DNA of 64,000 bases from Cryptomeria japonica (GCF_030272615.1 NC_081407.1:439297213-439361212), one strand, 5' to 3'; counted from the stretch's first letter, positions 10,524-22,085 are shown. Notes: generated by a model from the letters alone, not told the origin. Made by a program: numbers and translations.

Positions 10524-13133
10524 CTAAACTTTTGGTGGATCATCAAAATCAAGCCTCTTCGATGCAGTACGTGGCTCTGTAGATGGCAGCAAAACCACAA
10601 TTCAAAAGCCAAGTTAGAATTCTTATGTAGAAAATAGTTCACAGTTAACATCATAACTGTGCATTTAACTTTAATTCCTTTGCAATTGAAATGTAGATTA
10701 CCTCATCGGCTGATCCAGGAGCTAATGTCTTCACTCTCCTCTCCTTGTCACTCTCCTGAGTTTTCTTGAAGACATACTTAAATTGATCCACATTATGGCC
10801 GTACCGTGAAGGAGTCTATTGTAGATTAAATGTACAATTAATACAATGTACTAACATAAATATATTAAAAACACTTAAAAGCTATAATATAGAGAACAAT
10901 GATGTACCTATGCCTGAGATGCTTCTCCAATGGATTGAGGATGGCTCACCATCGATGTAGAAACTGACGCTGTTACCTATACAAAAAATGTACAAAGATT
11001 AAATACAATTAATATAATGATAAGTATTGAAGGTTGAAAACAATTAATTTTACATATCAAACAAAAGTGTACTGGATCCTGAGATGCTTCTCTAGTGCAA
11101 GGAGGAGGGTTTGCCATTGATGAAATAGGTATGGATATTTCTTGTATGAAAAAATTATAAGATTATAATATATCACAAGTTCACATGTATGCGTGCATAT
11201 AATCATGAAATCAAAAAAATAAAGTAGAGATACATACCTCCGCCCTCTCTTGATCCACGGGTGAATCAGGTGCATTCAACATATCCACAAAGCTCAATGG
11301 CCATTGTACATGTAAAATAGACAAAAAACACTAATCAATCTACAAGCCCCAACTACTACTTGATTTCAACATTTTCAAACAATTGTACAACTAAAAATGT
11401 GTTCAATTACCTTCTTCACATGTTTTGGTGTCTTCGAGGAATTCTTTTTCTTAGGACGAGCCCTAGATGCGGAGGGGGTACCCTAAAAACACAAAATTAA
11501 CATGAGATATTAGTACAGATAATAAATTAAACATAATTTTTAAAAATCTAAAATGAAGTGACTTGTATATTCCATCAAAACAATACATAAAAAGAGTTGT
11601 ACAAAATATCATACCGTATAGCCTTGTAGGCCAAAATCGATCACTGAGAGTGTGATGTCATCAATCTGGGACATTTCGTCCTCTGTCAACACCTACAAAT
11701 GAGAAATTGGACCAAGCATTAAAGATAGTTAGTATATCTTGTATTTTTTTGAATTTAAAGTGTACTATTCTATTTTAACATGTTACAAAATTTATAACTC
11801 AGGCGTCGAAGTTGCAGTTGTGGTAACTGGGGGAGGTGTATGGGATACTGCTGCTACATCCTAAAATGCATATTATTTGTCTCAATTTAAATCAATGTAT
11901 AAATGAAAATTCATTTATGTAATTACAAAATTAAAGTGACTGATAAATAAAATGTTATGAATTCAAATCAACACACTTGTGTCTATGGCTCATGGGCAAA
12001 CACCATGTCCATCAACTCATCTGTCAACATGACATCCTCAACCATGTGAGCCTGACATCTACAACCGCAAATCATGCATAGATGATATGAGTATCCATCT
12101 GCACCGGTTGCATCATCTATCCCCGAGCATATCCTCGAGCAACTGACACACATATGCTCGATGGGCTCTCTGACGCCCTCTAATGGCTCATCATCCAATA
12201 CAATAGGGTGTGCTAATGATGTCCCATGTTGGATGATGGCACCAGTCAATGCTGTGGCCACCTGAAGAGTCTATAGCTCCATCAACTCTTTAATCTCTAA
12301 TAGGACAGCCTGATGCACCTTGGGCGACGACTCTCTACGGCTAATCACCTACGGGCTCCAAGTCTATCTTGGGTAGAACCACCACCTCTACCATGAAACT
12401 CTCTCATGTCAAAATAATTTGGGCGCACATTGAGCACAAACTCACAATATATTTTTCTCAAAAAATATAATGGCACCTCATAATTATTACAAGGTGGATC
12501 ATCAAAGACCATCCACCACCACTACCAAAAAAGATTCTTCATCTACACATTGGTACACCAATGTATGGGAAACCTCTTTGCATTAGGAGGTAATGACTGA
12601 CCAGTTTTGGGGTCAACAAAAAGGGCACATATTTGTTGTTTAGAAATATTTTTGTTTTTAACTCCATCGTATGATAGCCCATTGGCATAGAATTGATGAC
12701 ACCTATCCCTAAAGCTTCCCCATTTGGTAATTTCTGTGGAAATAGCTATGGCACCACTAGCTAATGTTTCTAGGCTAGCAGCAAGAGATTGATGATGGTC
12801 AAGTTCTGAAGTTTTCAATTTTACAATCAGTCTATTGATTTTGGAAGTATTTTGCTCTAACTGATTAATTAATTCTTCCTGTGTTTCGGCTGTGCGGTCA
12901 AAAGGAGGAATTGGGGGTTGTTCTTGTGTGTTTTCAGGAGGTGCATTTGGTTGTTCCTATGGGTTTTCAAGAGGTGCATTTGGTTGTTCTTGTTCTGGAT
13001 TAGAAGAATCTGGTTTTTGAAATAAAAAATGAAAAAACCTAATCAAAATTAATGAAATTAAATTCAAAATGTAAAACAAATTGCATAAACTAGAAAGAAA
13101 GATAAAAACAAATAAAAACTAACCTTGATCCAT
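10524..13133 (-). pseudogene. Decayed multi-exon gene of unknown function
   Basis: Inferred exons on the minus strand: 13124-13133 (ATGGATCAAG, donor GTTAGT), about 12348-13009, about 11983-12348 (frame shifted at the join), ~11797-11860, 11615-11692, 11411-11482, 11238-11292, 11073-11130, 10908-10976, 10702-10815, and a last exon ending at TAG 10524-10526. Most have good GT and AG borders. The product would be acidic and glutamine-rich at the N-terminus (EETQEELINQLEQNT-like), then contain a Cys-rich stretch with CVSCSRIC and CMICGCRC (11983-12261), a basic RARPKKKNSSKTPKH segment, and end KRLDFDDPPKV. In-frame TAGs occur at several sites where CAG would fit, including the last codon before a donor at 10908. 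The Cys pairs suggest metal binding, but I do not recognise the family. It could be a transposon-carried gene. It ends about 140 bases from the 2920-10375 element. Confidence 0.55.
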
Positions 13134-13259
13134 AGCCTGGAGGACAAATTTAGCACCTCATTCGTGGTTTAGGTTAGAAAATGGGAAAAAAACAAAGTTA
13201 AAAATGCGCTTTTCAGGTAAATGAGGACCCAGTTTTTTTTAAAAACTTTTTTTATCAGG

Positions 13260-13475
13260 CACCACGTACACGGTTTTACTAGGATTATTAGCGTGTACGT
13301 GCTCATTTTCCTATAAGCATGTGTGTACGTGCAAATTTTCCTAGGCATAGCACATACGCGCTCAATTTCCTAAACGCAGCACGTACGCGCTACCTTTTCT
13401 AGGCTTGGGAAGAACAAACCTAAGCGCGTACGCGAGAATTTGAAATTTTAAAACCGCGTACGTGCTGCCTGTTTT
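13260..13475. repeat. Array of GTACGTGC/CGTACGCG motifs upstream of the decayed gene
   Basis: About seven copies of CGTACGTGC or CGTACGCGC, mostly followed by a T-rich TTTTCCTA phrase, recur every 25-50 bases. Examples are near 13263, 13293, 13325, 13352, 13380, 13426 and 13456. The core at 13425-13434 is a 10 bp palindrome CGCGTACGCG. It starts about 130 bases upstream of the minus-strand ATG at 13133, where promoter elements or transposon subterminal repeats would lie. Methylation of these CG-rich motifs is likely in plants. Confidence 0.65.
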
Positions 13476-13479
13476 TCCA

Positions 13480-13839
13480 AGTTTTTTTGGGTGGTGTCCA
13501 CTTTTTTGACCACCATCTTTGTGCACATGCCCTGTTGTTTACTATAAAAAAAAAGTTATTAAGAGTTATGTAAGAAAATCATAATTTTTTTGAATTTTAT
13601 AAAAATATATATTTAGAATCTACCCCACAAAATCATTAGTTCACATCATCTTTGAATTCTTAATGGTTTAGTTGGTATAGGTCTCAGAAAGTGAAGATTT
13701 AGTTAAAAATGTTAATTTCACTATCCCACTTTGGTCAAAAAGTGGGACATAGTATTTGGGATCACCCATCAAGTAGTATCTTTGATCCTTGATCCCCAAC
13801 ATCTCCCTATGTCTGCTCTAGTATTTTGTTGGAATATTG
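13480..13839. other. Spacer with no recognised gene
   Basis: AT-rich sequence. A tRNA A-box-like TGGTTTAGTTGG occurs near 13666, but no B box or cloverleaf follows. Confidence 0.5.
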
Positions 13840-16800
13840 GAAAATGGACATGAAAATGGTGCTAATGGGTTTATAGTTATATTCCCATTGTGTCTTATCC
13901 TCTTCTTATCAATGGCTTTTCCATAGATTTTTTCTTACTAAGGATGTGAGGCAAGGAGAATCATTATCTCCCTCTTTGTTTCTCACTATTGTTAAAGTTA
14001 TAGATAGATATTTCAAAGAAGAGGAAATAATAGGGTCATTGAAAGGCCTTTAAATTACCTCTTCAATGGATAATTTGGTGCACCTAAAATTTGTAAATAA
14101 CACTATCCTTTCCATGTGAAGCTTCAATAAGGGAAGCTAGGATCATAAAAAATAATTTCTGACATCTTTGAGAAACTTGTTAGTCAAGGGTCAATCCCAT
14201 CAAATATAATGTTTTCTTTCTTAAAGATAGGTGTATGGAAAAGTTATATATTCTTTATGTCCTTAAATTCCCCAAAATCTTCCCAATAGCTATTGCGGAT
14301 ACCTCTATTGGACAAGAGAGCTACGAAGAGGAAGTGAAGAATGGTGGTTGATAGAATTCATAGTAGGTTGTCCTCCTAGAAAGGTAAATGGATTACATGG
14401 TATGGTCAATTACCTTGACCAAAGCATCCTTAGTGGAAATTTGGATCTATATTTTGTTAGTGTTCCAACTTCCTAGCCTAGTAACCAAGATCATTGAGGG
14501 TATTCAAAGAACCCTGCTTTGGAGTAGCATAGATGAGGGCAAGAAGATACATCTATTCAAACAAGATTGGATATATTTTTTGGAGGAGAAATGGAGCTAG
14601 GGATGAAGACTAGTAAATCTATGAATAAATCATTGTAAATGAAACTTCTTTGGAGACTTTATGAAGAAAAAGAAAAACTATAGAGAAAATTTCAACAAGG
14701 AAAATAATTGAGATGTTGTGGAAAGTTTGTTTTTTCATACCTTGGCTCTTTTGATTGGTTCTATCATTTATAACTTCTTTCTATCCTACAAATCTTGGGT
14801 TTAACCTAGCATTAGGTGGAATTTGGGTAATAGTTAGAAAATCAACTTTTTTATTAAAAAGAAAATACAAAATTGGAGAGACAAATGATTGAATCAAGTG
14901 GCTTTCTCCTAGGATCTAGATCTAATACCCTTAATGCATGTTCTTGAGGTGTTGAATGAGAGGAGGGAAAATGCACATATCTAGGAAGTTGAGCTCCAGA
15001 GTAGTGGATTAAATTCATCCCTCTCTACAAACATTTAGGATAAGAATGTGTCAAACTGCAAAAGGATTTGGATGGTGGGTAATTTCTCCAAATAATGATG
15101 ATACTTTACTTTGATTAGTTGTAAAAGAGGATTTATTTTAGTAGAAGATTCTTATCTGGAAGTATTAAGTCAAGGCATCAATGATTCCTCCCCCAACCAT
15201 CTAATTTGGCTCCCTTATGGTATTCCCAATGCTAATATATTTTTATGGATTGCTAATAGAGTCACTCAAGGACTCAAGCTCCCAATATCACCTAAAAAAC
15301 CAAAATATCCTTCTACAAGAGAGAAAAGAAAGAGAATTAGTTTTCTAATAATGGACACCAAATAATATTCAATCACATGATCAAAAAATGTGCATATGTA
15401 TAAAAATGTTTTGGAAGTTCTCTTTTTTCTTACCTCGGCTATTTTGACTAGTTATAGCATTTGGAACATTTTGCAATCCTACAAATCTTGGGTTTGGCCT
15501 AGCATTACATGGAATTTGGGTAACATTTAGAAAATAAAATTTAGGAGAGACAAGTGGTTGAATCAAGTAGCTTTATCCCAGGATATAGAGATAATACCCT
15601 TAATGCATGTTTTTGAGATGTCGATTAGGAGGAGAGAAAATGCACGTCTAGGAATTTGGGCACCAAAAGTAGTGAATTAATCCCATCCCTTCTTGAAAAG
15701 ATTTAGGTTTCAGAGCATGTGCCAAATTGAAAAATGATTTGGATATTTTGGTAATTCATCAAAATAAGGATGATACGTTAAGTTGGACTAGTTGTAAAAA
15801 AGGTTTTATTTTGGTAAAAAATGGTTATCTAGAAATCTTAGGTCAAGGCATTGGTGATTCCTCCCCCAACCATCTATTTTGGATACCTAATGGTCTTTCT
15901 AAGGCTAATATATTTCTATAAGTTTCTATTAGAGTCACTCAAGTTTCTAGGATCACCTGCAAAATAAAATATCCCTCTACAAAAGAGAAAGGCAAGAGGG
16001 TATTTTCTTCAATAATGGATGCAAAATAATATTAGATCAAATGCAATCAAAAAATGTGAATATGTATACAAATCTACATATGGGAACTTTCTTATATAGG
16101 CAAGGTTAAGAAACAAGACTAACTAGGATGATGATAGGTGTCTTAATCCTTTATCATGTGAGAACAGGGGATAAGATCACATGTCTACTAGAGAGTTCTG
16201 GAAAGATTCTTAACTCCCTCAGTAAACTTAACATGTGAACATTTGTGAAATGATCCTAACTAATGACTAGGTATATAATATGCCTTGTTCATACTAGAAA
16301 GGGGAAATCAAATAGGAAAAGCCCTAATTCACACCAACAATTGTCACTTATAATATGGCTCTAACTCAAGGTTGGTTACAAAAGCTTGGCTAGGTAGATT
16401 CATCCCGATGTGTGCTATTCAATAAAGTTGAAGAATCTAACAATAACATTTGTTTGCATTGCTCTGTCACAAACAAATTATGGTTTTGGAACCTTGAAAA
16501 ATGGGGTCTCAATTGGATCTTCTTGACCATATTAAATCTCTTCTACTTTAGTTGTGGTTTCCTATTTGTAGCCATGGTCCCAACTTGTTTTGGAATTATA
16601 TCTCAACTTTTATTATCAAGAATATATGGTTGCAAAGGAATAGAAGGATCTTCCACAAACAAGTTAAAAAATTAGAACATATCTAGGATATGATATAATC
16701 TACTATTTAGGAACTTGGATAAGTTAGTTGGAAGGGGAAAGACCTAAAGTTATAATGTGAAACACTAGGTTGAAGCTTGGTTGAGATGGTGATGGTTGAA

Positions 16801-17260
16801 ATTGAATTCTCGGTCAATAGTGACTCTGAGAAGTACTGATACTTGGATTCCTCCCTCATCAAGTTGAACATAACTTAATTTTGATTAGGCCACAAAAGGT
16901 AACCTCAAAAGGACTAGGGGAGGAGATGTTTTTAGGAATTTTTAAGGTAACCCATTACCCTTTGTTTCTATAGATTTGAATAGGGAATATAACAATACTA
17001 CAAAGACCAAACAATTATATCACGAGCTACTATTGGCTCTAGCTAGGGGGTAGAATGGGTTACATATGGAATGGGATTCCAAGACTTTTATCAATCTTAT
17101 GAAAGGTGGAATTTAATAGAATTATAAAAACTAAAGAATATTATTGACAATTCCAAATAACTTATTTTATAATTTTTAGCAGTCTCTTTCAATCATTTTA
17201 GGAGGGAAACTAATGTGGTGGCTAACTAGGCAACCAATAAGGGGGTTGGTTTGAGCTTGG
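13840..17260 (+). pseudogene. Decayed non-LTR retrotransposon (plant L1-type LINE), pol remnants
   Basis: The order of remnants matches plant L1 ORF2. Reverse transcriptase palm: FFLTKDVRQGESLSPSLFLTIV near 13925-13995, the counterpart of the usual RGVRQGDPLSPxLF. Then the thumb-like segment TLTKASLVEIWIYILLVFQLP (14405-14475) and IIEGIQRTLLWSS. A zf-RVT-like segment GFILVEDSYLEVL...NHLIWLP...ANIFLW (15125-15255) is repeated at 15795-15915. An LHCSVTNKLWFWNLEKWGLNW segment follows at 16455-16520. Last are RNase H-like pieces: YHELLLALARG and GLHMEWDSKTFINLMKGG (17020-17110), and VSFNHFRRETNVVAN (17190-17235). Numerous stops and frameshifts make it inactive. No ORF1, poly-A tail or target duplication is identifiable. 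Confidence 0.82.
14714..16075 (+). repeat. Direct ~695 bp duplication inside the LINE remnant
   Basis: The segment from 14714 to about 15408 matches 15409 to about 16075 with many substitutions. Shared landmarks are CCTACAAATCTTGGGTTT, TACCCTTAATGCATGTT, GATTCCTCCCCCAACCATCT and AAAAAATGTG. Copies are diverged roughly as much as the rest of the LINE is decayed, so the duplication is old. Confidence 0.8.
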
Positions 17261-18328
17261 TTCAAGATAGACCAAAGCATTTGTGGGAAGAGAAATCTCC
17301 CTAGGAGGTGCATAATATTTTATGTAATGATTTTCCACCATATTTAGCTATTGGGTGGCCTAAGTGATAAATCCCCTAGTATCAACCTTTGACCATATTC
17401 TTCAATCATGGCTCAGTGTGGGTGACAACATACATTCATTAGATTGAATTTATAAGAGATGACACTCATGAAAAAGTTTTTCAAATATGAGGCTAAGTAG
17501 AGGATGCAACTGATATCTTTGTTTATGTGGAGCTATGATGATGGAAAATATGATTAAAGGTAATAAGGGAAAAGATGAATCCAACTATCAAATAAAGTTG
17601 GAGAAGAAGTCTCAGAAGTAAAGGATCAATGGAGATGAGTTTATTGAGGATTTCAAAGGTTATGTGGATCAATTCATTCACCATCCTAAGCTTCGAAAGT
17701 GGATAATCCATGTTTGGGAGGTGCAACAGGTTTATGTGGTGAACCCAATGTCAACATTCATGAAGCCATGTGATAACTCCTACGAGATATTGGTTACATG
17801 AGATGTTTGAGGACCATGTTTGTAGTAGAACAATCCCTAACTATGGGTGTGATGTTGTCATTTATGACTAGTTCATGTGTCATTCACAAGGATGCTCAAG
17901 TTAACAAGCATCAAGTAGAGGTCCACTTTAATTATTTTTTTGAGCATATACATACAATAAAACATTACTAGGAAAGATAACAAATGATTGTATAGACCTA
18001 GCCTACTACGAGTTTGATGAAATAAATTGTATGACCAACTTGTAAATCGCTTAATTATGTATGTGGTCGGCCTATGTTTGTAATTGTAATTGGAACTCAT
18101 ATATATGAGTTGCCTAGATTCATTAGTTATGTGTGGTTTCTTATATAATTTGCACTTCTAAGGATACAAATTCATATCATGCAAGATGAAGAATGAGTCA
18201 AAGGGATATTTCCTGATTCAAATGTGCCACTATCAGAATATCATAAGAACATAAGGAGTGAATGTTTATGTTGACTTTATTAGAGACATGTTATATTTTA
18301 GAGGTTCTATCTTAATGTCTTTAATATT
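17261..18328. other. Spacer with one weak degenerate frame
   Basis: A plus-strand frame at about 17532-17801 encodes an N-terminal Lys/Asn-rich stretch and later IEDFKGYVDQFIHHPKLRKW, with an internal TAA. I do not recognise it. The remainder is AT-rich without features. It is the left flank of the old Copia LTR. Confidence 0.35.
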
Positions 18329-18565
18329 GTTGAGATTGAGCTCCTAACTCCTGAGTTGATGCTCAAACCTAGGCATTTGAGAATGGTGTCTCTAGTGGGT
18401 TGGTGCTCACTATACTTGAAGGATATTGGTGTCTCTAGTAGGTTGGTGCCTATAAATCTATTTAAATGAGTCATTATTTGTGAGGCTAGATTTGGGTAGT
18501 AGATCCAAGTAGCTATTCTTAACATGGTTTTTACCATCCCAATTTTCTATGTATATTTGGTGTTT
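18329..18565 (+). repeat. Left part of the interrupted Copia LTR
   Basis: It starts TGTTGAGATT. It contains an internal direct repeat of GGTGTCTCTAGTGGGTTGGTGC (near 18387 and 18430, one base different in the second) and a TATA-like CTATAAATC near 18451. It is continued after the nested chromovirus at 30664. Confidence 0.65.
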
Positions 18566-19310
18566 TGTCACAACCCTCCTTTATCACTTTTTTTGATTTA
18601 AAATACAAAACTCTATTTATATTCTTTGGATGAATTATGGAATGAATATTGTAAGGGAATAAATTAATAAACCACACACACATGGAAAATGCATATATAT
18701 TTTAAAATTGTTATTTAATTTCCCTCACCCAAATTAAGGCACATGTTGTAGGAGGAATAAGAAGCTTCTAGAGGCTTCTCCACCTCCTTGCATGTAACTC
18801 CTCCCACTAAGCCTAATTAATTTGCATGAAGGCCAAATTGGGAGAAGAATCTCTTTTTTAAATTAAAAAAATAGGTAGTGGGAAAAGGGTAATTTCTTTT
18901 ATAAAATGGGAACAAGTTTCAAAGGAAAAGCTAGCTAATCTTGATAAGAAATTTCTGCAAGTTGAATTCTCTTTGGTAGTCCACTTCATTGGCAGCAAGG
19001 ATTTTGTTGGAGGATTTTTCTTCAAATTGGAGGATCAAGGAGGACTCCACACCATCTTCAAGCATCCAGGTTCCTCCAAATTAGTTCATGCATCTCATTT
19101 TTATGGTAGATTAGATTTGATTAGATTAATTATGAGTATGAAATTTTAATTGTATTTTGTTAAAGAATTAGTTTAGATTTTGTAGAAAATGAGAATCCTG
19201 GTTTTAATAAGGTTCATTGTTAAAATTCTTGATATGAATTTAGTTTTTAGATTTTTGTAAAGAATGAGATTTATTGTAAAATAAAATTCATTGTTTTTGT
19301 CTTAAATTTT

Positions 19311-19680
19311 GTAGAATGAAATTCTTTTCTTTTGAAAATAAGATACATTAGTTTCAGATTTTAGAGAATAAAATTCATTGTTTTTGTCTTAAATTTTGTA
19401 GAATGAAATTCATTTCTTTTGAAAATAAGATACATTAGTTTCAGATTTTAGAGAATAAAATTCATTGTTTTATCTTGGATTTTGTAGAATGAAATTCATT
19501 TCTTTTGAAAATAAGATACATTAGTTTCAGATTTTAGAGAATAAAATTCATTGTTTTATCTTGGATTTTGTAGAATGAAATTCATTTCTTTTGAAAATAA
19601 GATACATTAGTTTCAGATTTTAGAGAATAAAATTCATTATTTTGTCTCAGATTTGTAGAATGAAATTCATTTTCTTTCTT
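19311..19680. repeat. ~86 bp tandem array in the chromovirus 5' LTR
   Basis: GTAGAATGAAATTC recurs at 19311, 19398, 19484 and 19570, with a partial copy near 19656, each followed by GAAAATAAGATACATTAG. The array is repeated in the 3' LTR at about 27819-28188. Its position upstream of the TATA box suggests U3 enhancer-type repeats. Confidence 0.85.
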
Positions 19681-20137
19681 GAAAATAAGACTCATTGTTC
19701 TAATTCTGATAAGAAATTAGTTTTCAAGTAAATGGAAATTAGATTATTATCTTCAGTTTATTTTGATAAAAATTAGATCTCCCTGTGTGTATAAATAAAT
19801 CTCCTCCCTCTGTGAATGAATTTTCCCTGTGTAAAAATAAAAATAAAAATGGATAACTTTCTCTGTGAATGAAATCTTTTTTTTTCTTCCTGTGTAAAGG
19901 AATGAATTCCTTTCTCTGTGAATAAGCTTTCCCTGTGTAGGAAACAGAAGAAATGAAGAAAAGAAATAAACTCCCTCTATCTGTGAATGAATTTCCCTGT
20001 AGAAAACAAAGAAATGGAAAAAAAGGAATCCCTCTGGTTATTGTTTCATTTTGTCCCTAAGGCAAACCTGCAACAATATTAATTACCTATTTTTTTTGTT
20101 ATAATACTCCTGTATAAAATGATAATATCGATACTAT

Positions 20138-20142
<5 letters not shown>

Positions 20143-20217
<75 letters not shown>
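20143..20217. repeat. AT dinucleotide microsatellite in the 5' LTR
   Basis: About 37 TA units. The 3' LTR copy (28651-28701) is shorter by about 24 bases, which accounts for the LTR length difference. Confidence 0.95.
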
Positions 20218-20219
<2 letters not shown>

Positions 20220-20290
20220 TAACCCAAAAAAATAAATAAAAACAAAAAAAAATTAAAAAACGAAAATAAAACTTTCGAACTTCACCCTCG

Positions 20291-20472
20291 CCCGTAACGC
20301 ATGGCGTTTTGCTTTAATGGTAGGCCGCATGCAGGGACGGTTACATAGTAACCGTTGCAGGGTACGGAGGGGCCCGCAGGGTCCCCTCATCCCTGCGGAC
20401 CTGCGCATGCAGGGCCGCAGGGGTGATGGGACCCGTGGTCCCCACCCCGCAACCCTCTATATTATTATAAAA
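20291..20472 (+). promoter_or_regulatory. GC-rich promoter module and TATA box of the chromovirus LTR
   Basis: A sharply GC-rich block (CCGCATGCAGGG, GGGGCCCGCAGGG, CAGGGCCGCAGGGG) stands in an AT-rich LTR. It is followed by TATAAAA at 20466-20472. It contains the inverted pair GGTTAC/GTAACC (near 20338-20355). Transcription probably starts about 30 bases after the TATA. The same block lies at 28775-28956 in the 3' LTR. Confidence 0.6.
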
Positions 20473-21472
20473 CAATGCAAGCCCTCTTTGCCATTAAGTT
20501 AGAATTTAGTTTTTTTTTTATTATTATTTAAGTTTCGAAATTTGAAATTGTAATTTGGTTATTTTTTTTTAAAAAAAAAAGGAAACAAAGTTAATTTTTA
20601 TTTAGTCTTTTTTTTCTTCTTTAGTTGATAATAATGACATTAGGAAATGATGATTTTTTTTCCTTAGTATGAATTTAAGGATATCGACTTTCAATTGAAA
20701 ATGGGATTAATGTGTAGCAAGATTGTAATTAAACTATCCTAAATAAACTTTAAAATTTTTAAGACACTCGATTGAGATTAACTTACCTTATTACAAGTAC
20801 TTAGATTTAATCGTTATTTTGGATTCGTTAAGTCATCTTTCATCATAGATTAATTGCTTCCGTTAATGGTTCATAGCATGCGAATTTTTTTAGGATAATT
20901 ATACCTTCCATGCAATTACTATTATGCAAGTTCATTTGCTATGCAAATTACACTTCAAGTAGTTACTTCAATTATTTACGCTTTCATTTTGTCATTCGTA
21001 GTTAGAAAATTAAATAAAGGAAGTTGGAAAACCAAAACTAGCAGCGTTCGGTATATATGGTGCCTCTGGGTCACGCTTACGGGTAATGCCGTCGTGTTGA
21101 ACTACTGCACTTAGCGCCTAATAAAGCTGCATTAACGACGTCTGTGGCATCGTCCCTATAAATCGTCGGGGAGTAATAAGGGTCATTTGGAAGTTAAAAA
21201 TCCAAGGGGCGGGTAATCCCTCTTGGATCGATAATTAATAAGATAACTTTTAATTGAATTTCACATCCGTTGAGATAAACCATAGTAAACCCCTCTTAGG
21301 GATGGTCTAGTTAAGAGCTCTCGTGAAAATGACTTTATTTATCTATTTATTCACCTCGAAGGGATATTGGTGATTTGTAATTGGGTGACGCTCATGTTAA
21401 GTATTAGGATCTAGTTATTTTGTTAGGCCACAAGCAATAGGCCATCTTGAGCCGTCGCTTAAGTGCTACCTT

Positions 21473-21538
21473 CGTGGGTAGCAACCGCAGAGAAACTGTC
21501 TGGGACACTGACCCTAGAAAGGGTTGCGTACCCACAAA
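21473..21538 (+). other. Long stem-loop in the chromovirus LTR leader region
   Basis: GTGGGTAGCAACC pairs with GGTTGCGTACCCAC, giving a 13 bp stem with one bulged base and about 40 bases between the arms. It lies downstream of the TATA box, hence in the 5' end of the RNA if the TATA call is right. Copy in the 3' LTR at about 29957-30022. Confidence 0.6.
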
Positions 21539-21742
21539 AATCAGTTTACATCAAACCATAGATTAGAAGATAGAACTACATACTTTACGCCTTGATCCCA
21601 CGCCGAAGTGGGTATGTAGGCAGTCTTGGGACGGAGTTGTCCCTCGTACTCAGGCGTTCGTGGGTGGGGTCTAGGCTTGGTTGAGTAAGAATCCTAATCG
21701 AAAGATAAGATAATCAAACTCAATTCAATGCATACTCGGAAG

Positions 21743-22085
21743 GAATCCCGTATGGATTCGCTTGACTTCCCGAGGCTTTAAGCCAAATTCCGAGGCGGAA
21801 TTCAAGCTTGTCTTATTTTCTTATTACTCCTAAGGACGGCGACCTCGGTGCATTCTTGTTAGAAGAATGTAGTACTTAGTGAGTGGCTCAGGACCCGAAT
21901 GGTCCCGATGAGTCTAAGTCTCTGGCCAGAGCATCTCCTATCCCGTTTGGATGGATGCCTACCCTGTATGGGTAGATGCCTATCCCGTATTTGATAGATG
22001 AAATTTACGTCCCGTATGGACAACTGCCTAACCCGTATGGTTAGAAGCTCATCCCGAATGGATGAATGCCCAGTCCTATTTGGAT
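21743..22085 (+). other. Array of small hairpins with CGTAT-like pentaloops
   Basis: Stem/loop units: GAATCC-CGTAT-GGATTC (21743), CATTCTT-GTTAG-AAGAATG (21851), GGACC-CGAAT-GGTCC (21891), CTATCC-CGTTT-GGATGG (21938), CTACCC-TGTAT-GGGTAG (21959), CTATC-CCGTATTT-GATAG (21980), GTCC-CGTAT-GGAC (22009), CTAACC-CGTAT-GGTTAG (22028), TCATCC-CGAAT-GGATGA (22049), GTCC-TATTT-GGAT (22073). The stem sequence changes from unit to unit, but both sides change together. The loop stays close to CGTAT and an ATGC-like spacer often follows. The array is preserved in the 3' LTR at 30227-30569. Confidence 0.85.

Noticed and set aside
13660-13740. Possible tRNA or tRNA-derived SINE head (TGGTTTAGTTGG)
   Set aside because: Only an A-box-like match. 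No B box at the right distance and no cloverleaf.
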